A DNA stretch of 64,000 nucleotides from Arion vulgaris. Taxonomy: Eukaryota > Mollusca > Gastropoda > Stylommatophora > Arionidae. A program made the position numbers and the translations under genes. Of this stretch, positions 53,701-64,000 are shown piece after piece (positions within the stretch are counted from its first letter, which is position 1; each line of letters starts with the position of its first letter). The notes beneath the pieces were generated by a model, which ran no database searches, was not told the DNA's origin, and saw only the letters and a list, made by a program, of their open reading frames with translations. The stretch spans positions 4,090,001 through 4,154,000 of the forward strand of contig CM036753.1 in the NCBI GenBank assembly GCA_020796225.1, written 5' to 3'.

Positions 53701-56700
53701 AGCAACGGAGTAAGAAGTTCTATGAACCTGAGATGAAACAACGGAGTAAGAAGTTCTATGAACTTCAGATGAAGCAACGGAGTAAGAAGTTCTATGAACC
53801 TGAGATGAAGCAACGGAGTAAGAAGTTCTATGAACTTCAGATGAAGCAACGGAGTAAGAAGTTCTATGAACTTCAGATGAAGCAACGGAGCAAGAAGTTC
53901 TATGAACCTGAGATGAAGCAACGGAGTAAGAAGTTCTATGAACTTCAGATGAAGCAACGGAGTAAGAAGTTCTATGAACCTCAGATGAAACAACGGAGTA
54001 AGAAGTTCTATGAACTTCGATGAAGCAACGAGTAAGAAGTTATATGAACCTGAGATGAAGCAACGGAGTAAGAAGTTCTATGAACTTCAGATGAAGCAAC
54101 GGAGTAAGAAGTTCTATGAACTTCAGATGAAGCAACGGAGTAAGACGTTCTATGAACCTCAGATGAAACAACGGAGTAAGACGTTCTATGAACTTCAGAT
54201 GAAACAACGGAGCAAGAAGTTATATGAACTTCAGATGAAACAACGGAGTAAGAAGTTCTATGAACTTCAGATGAAGCAACGGAGTAAGAAGTTATATGAA
54301 CTTCAGATGAAGCAACGGAATAAGAAGTTATATGAACCTGAGATGAAGCAACGGAGTAAGACGTTCTATGAACTTCAGATGAAGCACGGAAAGAAGTTCT
54401 ATGAACTTCAGATGAAGCAACGGAGTAAGAAGTTATATGAACTTCAGATGAAGCAACGGAGTAAGAAGTTATATGAACTTCAGATGAAGCAACGGAGTAA
54501 GACGTTCTATGAACTTCAGATGAAGCAACGGAGTAAGAAGTTATATGAACTTCAGATGAAGCAACGGAATAAGAAGTTATATGAACCTGAGATGAAGCAA
54601 CGGAGTAAGAAGTTCTATGAACCTGAGATGAAGCAACGGAGTAAGAAGTTCTATGAACCTGAGATGAAACAACGGAGTAAGAAGTTCTATGAACCTCAGA
54701 TGAAGCAACGGAATAAGACGTTCTATGAACTTCAGATGAAGCAACGGAGTAAGAAGTTCTATGAACCTGAGATGAAGCAACGGAGTAAGAAGTTCTATGA
54801 ACTTCAGATGAAGCAACGGAGTAAGAAGTTCTATGAACTTCAGATGAAGCAACGGAGTAAGACGTTCTATGAACCTCAGATGAAACAACGGAGTAAGACG
54901 TTCTATGAACTTCAGATGAAACAACGGAGCAAGAAGTTATATGAACTTCAGATGAAACAACGGAGTAAGAAGTTCTATGAACTTCAGATGAAGCAACGGA
55001 GTAAGAAGTTATATGAACTTCAGATGAAGCAACGGAATAAGAAGTTATATGAACCTGAGATGAAGCAACGGAGTAAGACGTTCTATGAACTTCAGATGAA
55101 GCAACGGAGTAAGAAGTTCTATGAACTTCAGATGAAGCAACGGAGTAAGAAGTTATATGAACTTCAGATGAAGCAACGGAGTAAGAAGTTATATGAACTT
55201 CAGATGAAGCAACGGAGTAAGACGTTCTATGAACTTCAGATGAAGCAACGGAGTAAGAAGTTATATGAACTTCAGATGAAGCAACGGAATAAGAAGTTAT
55301 ATGAACCTGAGATGAAGCAACGGAGTAAGAAGTTCTATGAACCTGAGATGAAGCAACGGAGTAAGAAGTTCTATGAACCTGAGATGAAACAACGGAGTAA
55401 GAAGTTCTATGAACCTCAGATGAAGCAACGGAATAAGACGTTCTATGAACTTCAGATGAAGCAACGGAGTAAGAAGTTCTATGAACTTCAGATGAAGCAA
55501 CGGAGTAAGACGTTCTATGAACCTCAGATGAAACAACGGAGTAAGACGTTCTATGAACTTCAGATGAAACAACGGAGTAAGAAGTTATATGAACTTCAGA
55601 TGAAGCAACGGAATAAGAAGTTATATGAACCTGAGATGAAGCAACGGAGTAAGACGTTCTATGAACTTCAGATGAAGCAACGGAGTAAGAAGTTCTATGA
55701 ACCTGAGATGAAACAACGGAGTAAGAAGTTCTATGAACTTCAGATGAAGCAACGGAGTAAGACGTTCTATGAACTTCAGATGAAGCAACGGAGTAAGAAG
55801 TTCTATGAACTTCAGATGAAACAACGGAGTAAGAAGTTCTATGAACCTGAGATGAAGCAACGGAGTAAGAAGTTCTATGAACTTCAGATGAAGCAACGTA
55901 GTAAGAAGTTCTATGAACTTCAGATGAAACAACGGAGTAAGAAGTTATATGAACTTCAGATGAAACAACGGAGTAAGAAGTTATATGAACTTCAGATGAA
56001 ACAACGGAGTAAGACGTTCTATGAACTTCAGATGAAGCAACGGAGTAAGACGTTCTATGAACCTGAGATGAAGCAACGGAGCAAGAAGTTCTATGAACTT
56101 CAGATGAAGCAACGTAGAAGATTTATGAACCTAGATGAAGCAACGGAGTAAGACGTTCTATGAACTGAGATGAAACAACGGAGTAAGACTTCTAGAACTT
56201 CAGATGAAGCAAGGTAAGAAGTTCTATGAACCTGAGATGAAGCAACGGAGCAAGAAGTTCTATGAACTTCAGATGAAGCAACGGAGTAAGAAGTTATATG
56301 AACTTCAGATGAAGCAACGGAGTAAGAAGTTCTATGAACTTCAGATGAAGCAACGGAGTAAGAAGTTATATGAACTTCAGATGAAGCAACGGAGTAAGAA
56401 GTTATATGAACCTCAGATGAAGCAACGGAGTAAGAAGTTATATGAACTTCAGATGAAGCAACGGAGTAAGAAGTTCTATGAACTTCAGATGAAGCAACGG
56501 AGTAAGAAGTTCTATGAACCTGAGATGAAGCAACGGAGTAAGAAGTTATATGAACTTCAGATGAAGCAACGGAGCAAGAAGTTCTATGAACCTGAGATGA
56601 AGCAACGGAGTAAGACGTTATATGAACCTGAGATGAAGCAACGGAGCAAGAAGTTCTATGAACCTGAGATGAAGCAACGGAGCAAGAAGTTCTATGAACC

Positions 56701-56721
56701 TGAGATGAAGCAACGGAGCAA
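50763..56721. repeat. 36-bp minisatellite, about 165 copies (6 kb)
   Basis: The unit reads AAGTTCTATGAACTTCAGAT followed by GAAGCAACGGAGTAAG. Common variants are CTTCAG/CCTCAG/CCTGAG, TTCTAT/TTATAT, AGTAAGA/AGTAAGAC and CGGAGT/CGGAAT. In one plus frame it encodes KKFYELQMKQRS repeats (runs of 520, 300 and 713 codons), and the minus strand has open runs up to 618 codons. With both strands open, no unique domain and no splice or start context, I do not call a gene. From about 54060 to 55620 variants recur with a 720-bp (20-unit) period. Confidence 0.98.
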
Positions 56722-56870
56722 ATGAATATGGTAAATAAATAGACAATCAACAAGTATAAAGAGAAGAAAACATAATTTAGCCTTGAGAGCTAGCTCTGAA
56801 AAAGTAGCAAACCATTTTAGTCTCTGTTTCAAGATTTTCAACTATGATTTATACATTATGCAAAAGTTTC

Positions 56871-58118
56871 TACTGTCACATATACCTACATACAAACATG
56901 TTATCTCTCACTGTCACATATACCTACATACAAACATGTTTACTCTCTCACTGTCACATATACCTACATACAAACATGTTTACTCTCTCACTTTCACATA
57001 TACCTACATACAAACATGTTTACTCTCTCACTGTCACATATACCTACATACAAACATGTTTACTCTCCTGTCACATATACCTAATACAAACATGTTTACT
57101 CTCTCACTTTCACATATACCTACATACAAACATGTTTACTCTCTCACTGTCACATATACCTACATACAAACATGTTTACTCTCTCACTGTCACATATACC
57201 TATCAAACATGTTTACTCTCTCACTGTCACATATACCTACATACAAACATGTTTACTCTCTCACTGTCACATATACCTACATACAAACATGTTTACTCTC
57301 TCGCTGTCACATATACCTACATACAAACATGTTTACTCTCTCACTGTCACATATACCTACATACAAACATGTTTACTCTCTCCTGTCACATATACCTACA
57401 TACAACATGTTTACTCTCACTTCACATATACCTACATACAAACATGTTTACTCTCTCACTTTCACATATACCTACATACAAACATGTTTACTCTCTCACT
57501 GTCACATATACCTACATACAAACATGTTTACTCTCTCACTGTCACATATACCTACATACAAACATGTTTACTCTCTCGCTGTCACATATACCTACATACA
57601 AACATGTTTACTCTCTACTGTCATATACTACATAAACAGTTATCACTTACAAACACATAAACAGTTTACTCTCTCACTGTCACATATACCTACATACAAA
57701 CATGTTTACTCTCTCGCTGTCACATATACCTACATACAAACATGTTTACTCTCTCACTATCACATATACCTACATACAAACATGTTTACTCTCTCACTGT
57801 CACATATACCTACATACAAACATGTTTACTCTCTCACTGTCACATATACCTATTGCAAACATGTTTACTCTCTCGCTGTCACATATACCTACATACAAAC
57901 ATGTTTACTCTCTCGCTGTCACATATACCTACATGCAAACATGTTTACTCTCTCGCTGTCACATATAGATGCTTAGAAACGTTTATGCTCTCTCACTGCC
58001 ACATATAGATGCTTATAAACGTGTATGCTCTCTCAGTGCCACAAACACCTACATGCAAACGTGTATGCTCTCTGGGTGCCACAAACACCTACATGCAAAC
58101 GTGTATGCTCTTAGTTAT
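56871..58118. repeat. 40-bp minisatellite, about 31 copies
   Basis: The unit contains CACATATACCTACATACAAA and CATGTTTACTCTCTCACTGT. A few units are shortened, and the last four diverge (ATAGATGCTTAGAAACG and ACAAACACCTACATGC types). Confidence 0.97.
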
Positions 58119-58515
58119 TCTTCCACTGACACATATTATGGAATAAAATGGCCCTAAAACGTACATTGCCCTATCAAACATAAATAAAATGTCAGCCTCA
58201 GTCAAACAGGAATTAAAGATTGCCTGACTTAACTAGTCGGACTTCTTTAGCGTTGGTGACTTTTAAAATAAACAAACAATCAAACAATCATACAAACAAA
58301 CAATCAAACAATCATTAAACAAAGTTCAGCTTCAATAACTTATTCTTTATTTCAGAACTGAAAGCCAGCAGATTTCAACACAAAATGTTTGTGATTGCTA
58401 ATAATTCTTAAACAATAGAAAATGGATAATTAATCAGGCTATTGGGTTATGAAGCGTGATTCTAGTCTTTATTTTCTTATGATATGCATTGAATATTATG
58501 ATCAAATACACACAT

Positions 58516-58549
<34 letters not shown>

Positions 58550-58888
58550 GTATCTGCTAGTTCATTGTCAAAGTGTTCATTGTACGTGCACAAGCATAAT
58601 AATTTAGAACAATCTGTGACTATGTTTGTTACAGACTCAGTGACTCCAGTTGTCAACGAATTGTGTCTAAGTATGTTATTAAATAAATTTACTAGTATTT
58701 TATCATTTTTAAACGCTTCTATATTCGTTTAAATTACATTTACATTAGATTCGTATTAAGAGCTGTCAATTTTTGTGCAATACATTGTGCTTGTCTTGAA
58801 GATAAATTACAATACAAACAATGCATAATGTCAGTAAAATAACACTTGCGATGTATCTACTGGCTGAAGAATGAAGATCACTAAGGAT
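58119..58888. other. 3' flank of the secreted-protein gene
   Basis: AT-rich, with an (AT)n run at about 58528-58549 and an AAACAATCA-type run at 58268-58322. For the minus-strand gene, AATAAA-type signals (TTTATT on the plus strand) appear near 58465, about 420 bp past the stop. No other element recognised. Confidence 0.45.
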
Positions 58889-59863
58889 CTATAATCGCTT
58901 TGACTTTGGAGCGAATCTCTTTTTAATTGGGAACATATCTTCACCTAGTAGATCTTTCAAAAATACTTCTCCGATGTCTTGATTGTTATGATTGTCATGA
59001 TTGTAATGATTGTTGCCACTTGTGTCTTTTATGTTTGATTTTGCATTAACACTGTGTACATTGCTAACTTTTGAAGAGTTATCTTTCTTCGTATCAAACA
59101 ATAACTGCATCTTAGTGATCGAACTTGGCAATACTACAACTACAACAGTGGTACCATCTTTAGCACGTTCAATATGCAGATTCTTATATGGACTGCTTTC
59201 TACATTACCACCATTCACTTCAACAACAATCGGATTCTTAAATGGGCTACTTTCAACAACATCTTCACTCTTTTTTGGGCTACTTTCAACAATATCTTCA
59301 CTCTTTTTTGGGCTACTTTCAGCGATACCATTATCTATTTCACTAACAATCAGATTACTATTTGGGCTAATTTGAAAACTGACTTTATTTTTATTTGTGC
59401 TATTTTCAAGTTTACCTCCATTCACTTCACTAGCAATATCTTTATGTTCTACACTATCAAACAGGGAAGGAAGCAAAAGATTTTCAATTTTTTGAAAAAG
59501 TGATTTACTGTCAATAACATCTTTTGGTTTTGATATCTTTTCGACCTGAATTTTCTCATTAATGGTATTAGGCGATACAGTATTTGTCTCTATAAATGTC
59601 ATTTCTGGTCTCTTGAGATGCTTGAACAACTGAGTGAAAGGATCTGTTTGTATGATTTCTGCGTCAGCAGCAACTACGTCCTTAGAAGGTTTAATATGAA
59701 TACCGTTAGATAATAACGTTTGTAGTAGATAGGGTATAAGGTTATCCTTGCGATTTTGCTGCTTCTCCCCAAATGGATCCATTGAAACAAAGGACTCGAA
59801 AATACAGTGACCAAACTGAATGTGGAGAATGCACAGTGCGGCAATTACTATGTTAGTGACCAT
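58889..59863 (-). CDS. Secreted Ser/Asn/Lys-rich protein, candidate precursor protein
   Basis: The frame is open from 59908, but the third Met (59863) is the likely start: AAAATGG gives a good Kozak context and the protein then begins with a signal peptide, MVTNIVIAALCILHIQFGHC. The upstream frame is poor, and TATTCCACAG just before it could be a splice acceptor for a 5' UTR exon. The 324-residue product has a hydrophilic body. Three related blocks read EVNGGKLENS, EIDNGIAESS and EVNGGNVESS, with a VESSPKKSED unit repeated as an 11-codon (33-bp) tandem. Later come a TTVVVVVLPSS strand-like stretch, an Asn/His-rich segment (NNHYNHDNHNN) and an acidic-amphipathic DIGEVFLKDLLGEDMFPI. KKR and KR dibasic sites lie close to the end. 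No family recognised. It could be a prohormone-like precursor, a matrix or a gland protein; these are inferences from layout. The 25-bp array lies just upstream. Confidence 0.72.
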   Translation of the reverse strand: MVTNIVIAALCILHIQFGHCIFESFVSMDPFGEKQQNRKDNLIPYLLQTLLSNGIHIKPSKDVVAADAEIIQTDPFTQLFKHLKRPEMTFIETNTVSPNTINEKIQVEKISKPKDVIDSKSLFQKIENLLLPSLFDSVEHKDIASEVNGGKLENSTNKNKVSFQISPNSNLIVSEIDNGIAESSPKKSEDIVESSPKKSEDVVESSPFKNPIVVEVNGGNVESSPYKNLHIERAKDGTTVVVVVLPSSITKMQLLFDTKKDNSSKVSNVHSVNAKSNIKDTSGNNHYNHDNHNNQDIGEVFLKDLLGEDMFPIKKRFAPKSKRL

Positions 59864-59911
59864 TTTGCTCTTCTGTGGAATACATAGAGACATTTTATAC
59901 TTGTGCATGAA
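59864..59911 (-). promoter_or_regulatory. Leader of the secreted-protein gene
   Basis: On the minus strand TATAAAATG lies at about 59899-59891 and TATTCCACAG ends about 10 bp before the chosen ATG. The first could be a TATA-like box, the second a 3' splice site. They are alternatives and neither is proven. Confidence 0.3.
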
Positions 59912-60090
59912 ACATTACATGTAGTAAATATATGACACATTACATCTAGTAAATATATGACACATTACATCTAGTAAATATATGAAACATTACATCTAGT
60001 AAATATATGAAACATTACATGTAGTAAATATATGAAACATTACATCTAGTAAATATATGAAACTTACATGTAGTAAATATATGAACATTC
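59912..60090. repeat. 25-bp minisatellite, about 7 copies
   Basis: The unit contains AACATTACATCTAGTAAATA. Isolated units recur at 60512-60550 and 61085-61119, on the far sides of a LINE fragment and an unidentified segment, so the array appears split by insertions. Confidence 0.95.
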
Positions 60091-60091
60091 A

Positions 60092-60510
60092 TCATCATCA
60101 ATAGCTTGTCCCTTCAGGAGCTTGGCTCACATGGCAGCAGTCCTGAAAAACTCTCTATTTTGTTAAAGTTGACCGGCGTCAGCAGCAGTAATTCTCAGAT
60201 CGGCAATGACGTCTTGCACCCATCGTCTTCTGGTCTTCTTTCATTCTTCTTCCAGGCACCATTCTCTCCAACATAATCTTCTCTAGGCACTCATGTCAGT
60301 AGATGTGTTCAAAATATTTAAGTTTCTTTGATGTTATGTTCTGTAATAGCCAAATCTCTTTAATACAAAGCTGTTGCAAAACAGAAGAATTTCTTCTTCT
60401 CTATGTCTATGATATTCTAAGTACTCTTCTGTAACATTTGCATTCAAAGGCATTAATGATCTTCGCTTTATCAATGACCCATGTCTCACAACCATATGTT
60501 GCCAAGGGAA
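60092..60510 (-). mobile_element. LINE C-terminal end, family G, copy 2 (minus)
   Basis: The minus strand reads, with frame breaks, CETWVIDKAKIINAFECKC, SVLQQLCIKEIWLLQNITS, YFEHIYWHECLEKIMLERMV and PGRRMKEDQKTMG. RSENYCC-like sequence over the LRIAAAD block and a TGATGATGATGAA tail at about 60091-60103 follow. It is intact across the site where copy 1 (36494/36842) carries the 347-bp insertion. ATGAAACATT or ATGAACATT occurs on both sides, suggesting insertion into the 25-bp array. Confidence 0.85.
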
Positions 60511-60550
60511 AAAACATGAAACATTATGTGTTGTAAATATATGAAACATT

Positions 60551-61085
60551 GAATGACAATCGTGACATATCATTTACATGACGTCGCCAACAAGCACACC
60601 AAACTAATCGTTGATTTGTCTGTGTACCACTTATACATCAACAGTGTGCCATTGCTTTTGGAACTGTTAGTTCTATATTTACCGTTCGTTGCCACTAAAA
60701 CAAATTTGCTTCCAGTCTGCCTACCGTGGAGTTTGAACCTGGTATACTTGAGTTGTTCAAGGCAGATCAGAATGGCGCACACTTCTTCGACACGGTTCTT
60801 CGGCCTGCGAGACAGGTAGAACAGCACGGATGGAATAAAAACGTCAAACTAGAAAGGCAGTTAAACTCCCCACAAGCGCAAGTATACCTTGCCCACACTG
60901 TACAAGAACATTTCAAGCCCGTATCGGGTTCACTAGTCATCTACGCACACACAGACAAACATAACGCAACTACATTCCCTTGGATTAAAATTTGTGTGTT
61001 GTCATCATCAGCCGTGATGGACAAGCATCATCATCACTTGGGATGTGATCGAGGTCACTACTGTTTAAGTTACAGACGAACACCA
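60551..61085 (+). other. Unidentified segment with a 130-codon open frame
   Basis: This segment is less AT-rich than its surroundings. The frame 60726-61118 begins MEFEPGILELFKADQNGAHF and ends in 25-bp-unit sequence. The minus strand also has an 85-codon frame (60570-60827) and a possible B box (GGTTCAAACTCC) near 60731. No known domain. It sits between units of the 25-bp repeat, so it is more likely an inserted element than a host exon. Confidence 0.3.
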
Positions 61086-61156
61086 ATTTATGAAACATTA
61101 CATGCAGTAAATATATGAAGCAGGGGAATATGCAAATAGAAGAAGAAGAAGATGAT

Positions 61157-61497
61157 AGAGAGTAGAAAAGAAGGAACGTAAGAGACAGACTGGACAGAAC
61201 GAGTTAGAAAGAAGTGAACGTAAGAGACAGGCTGGACAGAGACGAGTTAGAAAGAGTGAACGTAAGAGACAGACTGGACAGAGACGAGTTAGAAAGTGAA
61301 CGTAAGAGACAGACTGACAGAGACGGTTAGAAAAGTGAACGTAAGAGACAGACTGGACAGAGACGGTTAGAAAAAGGAACAAGAGACAGACGGGACAGAA
61401 CGAGTTAGAAAGTGAACGTAGAGACAGACTGGACAGAGACGGGTTAGAAAGAGTGAACGTAAGAGACAGACTGGACAGAGACGGGTTAGAAAAAAGA
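61157..61497. repeat. About 40-bp minisatellite, 9 copies
   Basis: The unit contains AGAGACAGACTGGACAGAGA and GTTAGAAAGTGAACGTA, with small indels between copies. Confidence 0.94.
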
Positions 61498-61597
61498 CAG
61501 TTTGATTGCCCACACAGGCAGTCTAGGGCAATTGCTGAAGTGGAAAAAAACGAAAACCATTTCTACAGAAGTTTATTTATGATTTCAACATCTTCAT

Positions 61598-61800
61598 GAT
61601 CTTCCAATGGCTCTTTTACATGCTCAACTTGAACACAGTACCTACGTTTTATCTTACGTCTCCGATATGACTAGGAACTCGACCTCACCTACAGTGAGAT
61701 CAGGGAACTCTGAGAAAATATCTTCACAACGGAGCGAACCAAGTACTTTTGGAACGATAGGCGAGCAACTAATCTCCACCACAGAGATCTCAGTACTAAC
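61598..61800 (+). repeat. Dispersed family E, copy 3
   Basis: GGCTCTTTTACATGCTCAAC, CTCACCTACAGTGAGATCAG and GAGAAAATATCTTC match the copies at 19877 (+) and 20870-21068 (-). A 72-codon open frame crosses it. Confidence 0.65.
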
Positions 61801-62205
61801 ATTCAAACCTATTCAAATCCACTAATTCAAATACACTAATTCAAATACCACTAATTCACATTCAAATACCACTATTCAAATCCCTAATTCAAATCCATAT
61901 TCAATCCACTAATTCAATCCACTATTCATACCATATTCAAATCCCTATTCAAATACCATAATTCAATCCCTATTCATCCCTATTCAATCCCTATTCAAAT
62001 CCCTATTCAATCCTATTCAATCCCTATTCAATCCCTATTCAATCCCTATCATCCATGATTCATCCTTCAATCCCTATTCAAATCCCTATTCAGTGCCCTA
62101 TTCAAGATGCCCTATTCAAATACCACTAATTCAAATACCACTAATTCAAATACCACTAATTCAAATACCATAATTCAAATACACTAATTCAAATACAGCT
62201 ATCTA
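61800..62205. repeat. Degenerate 11-15-bp minisatellite (TTCAAATACCACTAA / TATTCAATCCC)
   Basis: The ends carry the 15-bp form TTCAAATACCACTAA. The middle is dominated by shorter forms such as CTATTCAATCC, which look like deletion derivatives. Confidence 0.92.
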
Positions 62206-62214
62206 AGGCTAGGC

Positions 62215-62450
62215 CAACAAAAAGAAGAAAATATGAATACTGTCTGTAATACCGTTTTCTATACGGTGTAAGACAGGAGGTACATGAGAATGTGGAAGCT
62301 AATGGCCGCATGGCTAGTACAGTCGCCGCAAAACTGTTCAGGTTTCTGAATTTTTTCTTTATGCCGTTGACAGAGAAAACGACCTAGACTTACTGTGGAT
62401 TGAACCCGCGTGGGAGCAGCGCGCTAATCCATTCAGCCAAATACTCCACT
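62215..62450 (-). mobile_element. SINE family A, copy 3 (minus strand)
   Basis: The minus strand has TTTGGCTGAATGGATTAGCG (A box) and GCGGGTTCAATCCACAGTAA (B box) with proper spacing, then a body matching 20045-20220. This is the best tRNA-like head in the window, but it lacks a closed acceptor stem and has a non-tRNA body, so it is a SINE. Confidence 0.82.
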
Positions 62451-62479
62451 AGGCTAGTCAAGAGAACACACAATACTAA

Positions 62480-63745
62480 CGATTGTAACTACACGATAGT
62501 TTATTGTGATAACATGAAATATAATTGTATCTAAACAGTAGTTTAATGTGATAACATGAGATATAATTGTACCTAAACAATAGTTTATTGTGATAACATG
62601 AGATATAATTGTAACTACACGATAGTTGATGGTGATAACATGAAATATAATTGTAACTACGTGATAGTTTATTGTGATAACATGAAATATAATGGTAACT
62701 ACACAATAGTTTATTGTGATAACATGAAATATAATTGTAACTACACAATAGTTTATTGTGATAACATGAAATATATTTGTAACTATCGATAGTTTATTGT
62801 GATAACATGAAATATAATTGTAACTATGAGATAGTTTATTGTGATAACATGAAATATAATTGTAACTATGTGATAGTTTATTGTGATAACATGAAATATA
62901 ATTGTAACTATGTGATAGTTTATTGTGATAACATGAAACATAATTGTAACTACACGATAGTTTATTGTGATAACATGAAATATAATTGTAACTATGTGAT
63001 AGTTTATTGTGATAACATGAAATATAATTGTAACTACGTGATAGTTGATAACATGAAATATAATTGTAACTATGTGATAGTTTATTGTGATAACATGAGA
63101 TATAATTGTAACTACATGATAGTTTATTGTGATAACATGAAATATAATTGTAACTATGTGATAGTTGATGGTGATAACATGAAATATAATTGTAACTATG
63201 TGATAGTTTATTGTGATAACATGAAATATAATTGTAACTATGTGATAGTTTATTGTGATAACATGAGATATAATTGTAACTACACGATAGTTTATTGTGA
63301 TAACATGAAATATAATTGTAACTATGTGATAGTTTATTGTGATAACATGAGATATAATTGTAACTACATGATAGTTTATTGTGATAACATGAAATATGAT
63401 TGTAACTATGTGATAGTTGATGGTGATAACATGAAATATAATTGTAACTATGTGATAGTTTATTGTGATAACATGAAATATAATTGTAACTATGTGATAG
63501 TTTATTGTGATAACATGAAATATAATTGTAACTACACAATAGTTTATTGTGATAACATGAAATATAATTGTAACTATGTGATAGTTTATTGTGATAACAT
63601 GAAATATAATTGTAACTATGTGATAGTTTATTGTGATAACATGAGATATAATTGTAACTACACGATAGTTTATTGTGATAACATGAAATATAATTGTAAC
63701 TACGTGATAGTTGATGGTGATAACATGAAATATAATTGTAACTAG
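62480..63745. repeat. 42-bp minisatellite, about 30 copies
   Basis: The unit contains GTTTATTGTGATAACATGAA and ATATAATTGTAACTATGTGA. Being 14 codons long, it keeps frames open on both strands (312 codons plus, 432 and 330 minus); these are not genes. Confidence 0.98.
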
Positions 63746-63950
63746 GTGACACGTGGTTGTAGAATATTGAAACATAATTATGAGAAAGTTATAGGAATTA
63801 AACTTAATAGAATAATTATTGTTAATATTTTGTGTTTAATGTTCAAAAAGAATCTTGCAAATTTTCTGGCCAAATACGATCGCAATTGAAACCGAAAGAT
63901 AGCAAAGGAAGAGCTTTTAAATCTTATAAATTGTTGTGCAGTTTTGTAGA
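63746..63950. other. Unique sequence, nothing recognised
   Basis: No signal. Confidence 0.35.
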
Positions 63951-64000
63951 CTATCATTGAAAGAAGAAAACGGAGATGATTTGGACATGTTTGTCGTATA
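63951..64000 (+). mobile_element. LINE C-terminal fragment running off the window
   Basis: The last bases read ERRKRR, a stop, then FGHVCR, matching the R-RWFGHV-RM block typical of LINE reverse transcriptase C-termini. The element continues beyond 64000. Confidence 0.6.

Noticed and set aside
50842..56151. Open frames of 618, 520 and 713 codons
   Set aside because: They consist only of a 12-codon repeat, are open on both strands at once and have no unique domain. They follow from a stop-free 36-bp unit.
56783..57976. 397-codon frame with periodic HIPTYKHVYSL-type repeats
   Set aside because: By-product of the 40-bp array; the frame shifts with unit indels.
62390..62450. tRNA gene on the minus strand
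   Set aside because: A and B boxes are good, but there is no complete cloverleaf and the sequence continues into a SINE body shared with 20045-20285. The head at 17415-17490 was rejected for the same reason.
62454..63775. 432-, 330- and 312-codon frames
   Set aside because: By-products of the 42-bp array.

Overview
The window looks like metazoan nuclear DNA, most likely from a lophotrochozoan such as a gastropod mollusc. The taxon is an inference from AT-rich intergenic DNA, spliced exons with long polypyrimidine tracts, many 5'-truncated non-LTR retrotransposons of types common in molluscs, several tRNA-headed SINEs and very many minisatellites. I see no operons, Shine-Dalgarno sites or other prokaryotic features. 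Only two loci look like host genes. By my tally of array spans about 40% of the window is tandem repeat, in more than 30 families with unrelated units (12 to 97 bp). Most of the long open frames are by-products of these arrays, because a unit length divisible by 3 with no stop codon opens a frame on one or both strands. || Left part, 1-32 kb: the 3' end of a class B (secretin-type) GPCR gene on the + strand. A 42-nt exon (2164-2205) encodes TM7 residues GFFVALIFCFFNGE and has clean splice sites. A terminal exon (31644-31919) continues in phase with VISFLKRTCTRMRQ and ends in a serine-rich tail closing with PTDI. A second in-phase candidate last exon lies at 9618-9770, which suggests alternative C-terminal tails. 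The 29.4-kb intron is filled with minisatellites (1.8 kb of 68-bp units, 1.4 kb of 15-bp units, 1.1 kb of 23-bp units and others) and retrotransposon debris. || Middle part, 32-50 kb: decayed LINE fragments on both strands, SINE heads and more arrays. The main array is 3.3 kb of a 65-bp unit that is itself a piece of LINE coding sequence and runs into the rest of that LINE at 36218. A 347-bp retroposon sits inside this LINE between 7-bp target duplications. A 1.7-kb LINE with recognisable reverse transcriptase blocks lies at 42440-44165 (-). || Right part, 50-64 kb: a 6-kb array of about 165 copies of a 36-bp unit with 720-bp higher-order structure, then a 40-bp array. Next is a single-exon open frame (58889-59863, -) for a secreted, Ser/Asn/Lys-rich protein with internal repeats and dibasic sites, with a 25-bp minisatellite just upstream of it. 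More LINE, SINE and array sequence follows to the edge. || Recurring themes: (i) arrays seeded from retrotransposon coding sequence; (ii) new arrays growing from a sub-segment of a neighbouring array's unit (68 to 18 bp, 52 to 15 bp); (iii) tandem duplication reaching the 3' ends of both candidate terminal exons and the inside of the secreted-protein gene. Some arrays and one duplicated segment carry dense single-base deletions, probably assembly or polishing error. All family calls are by eye and no database search was possible.
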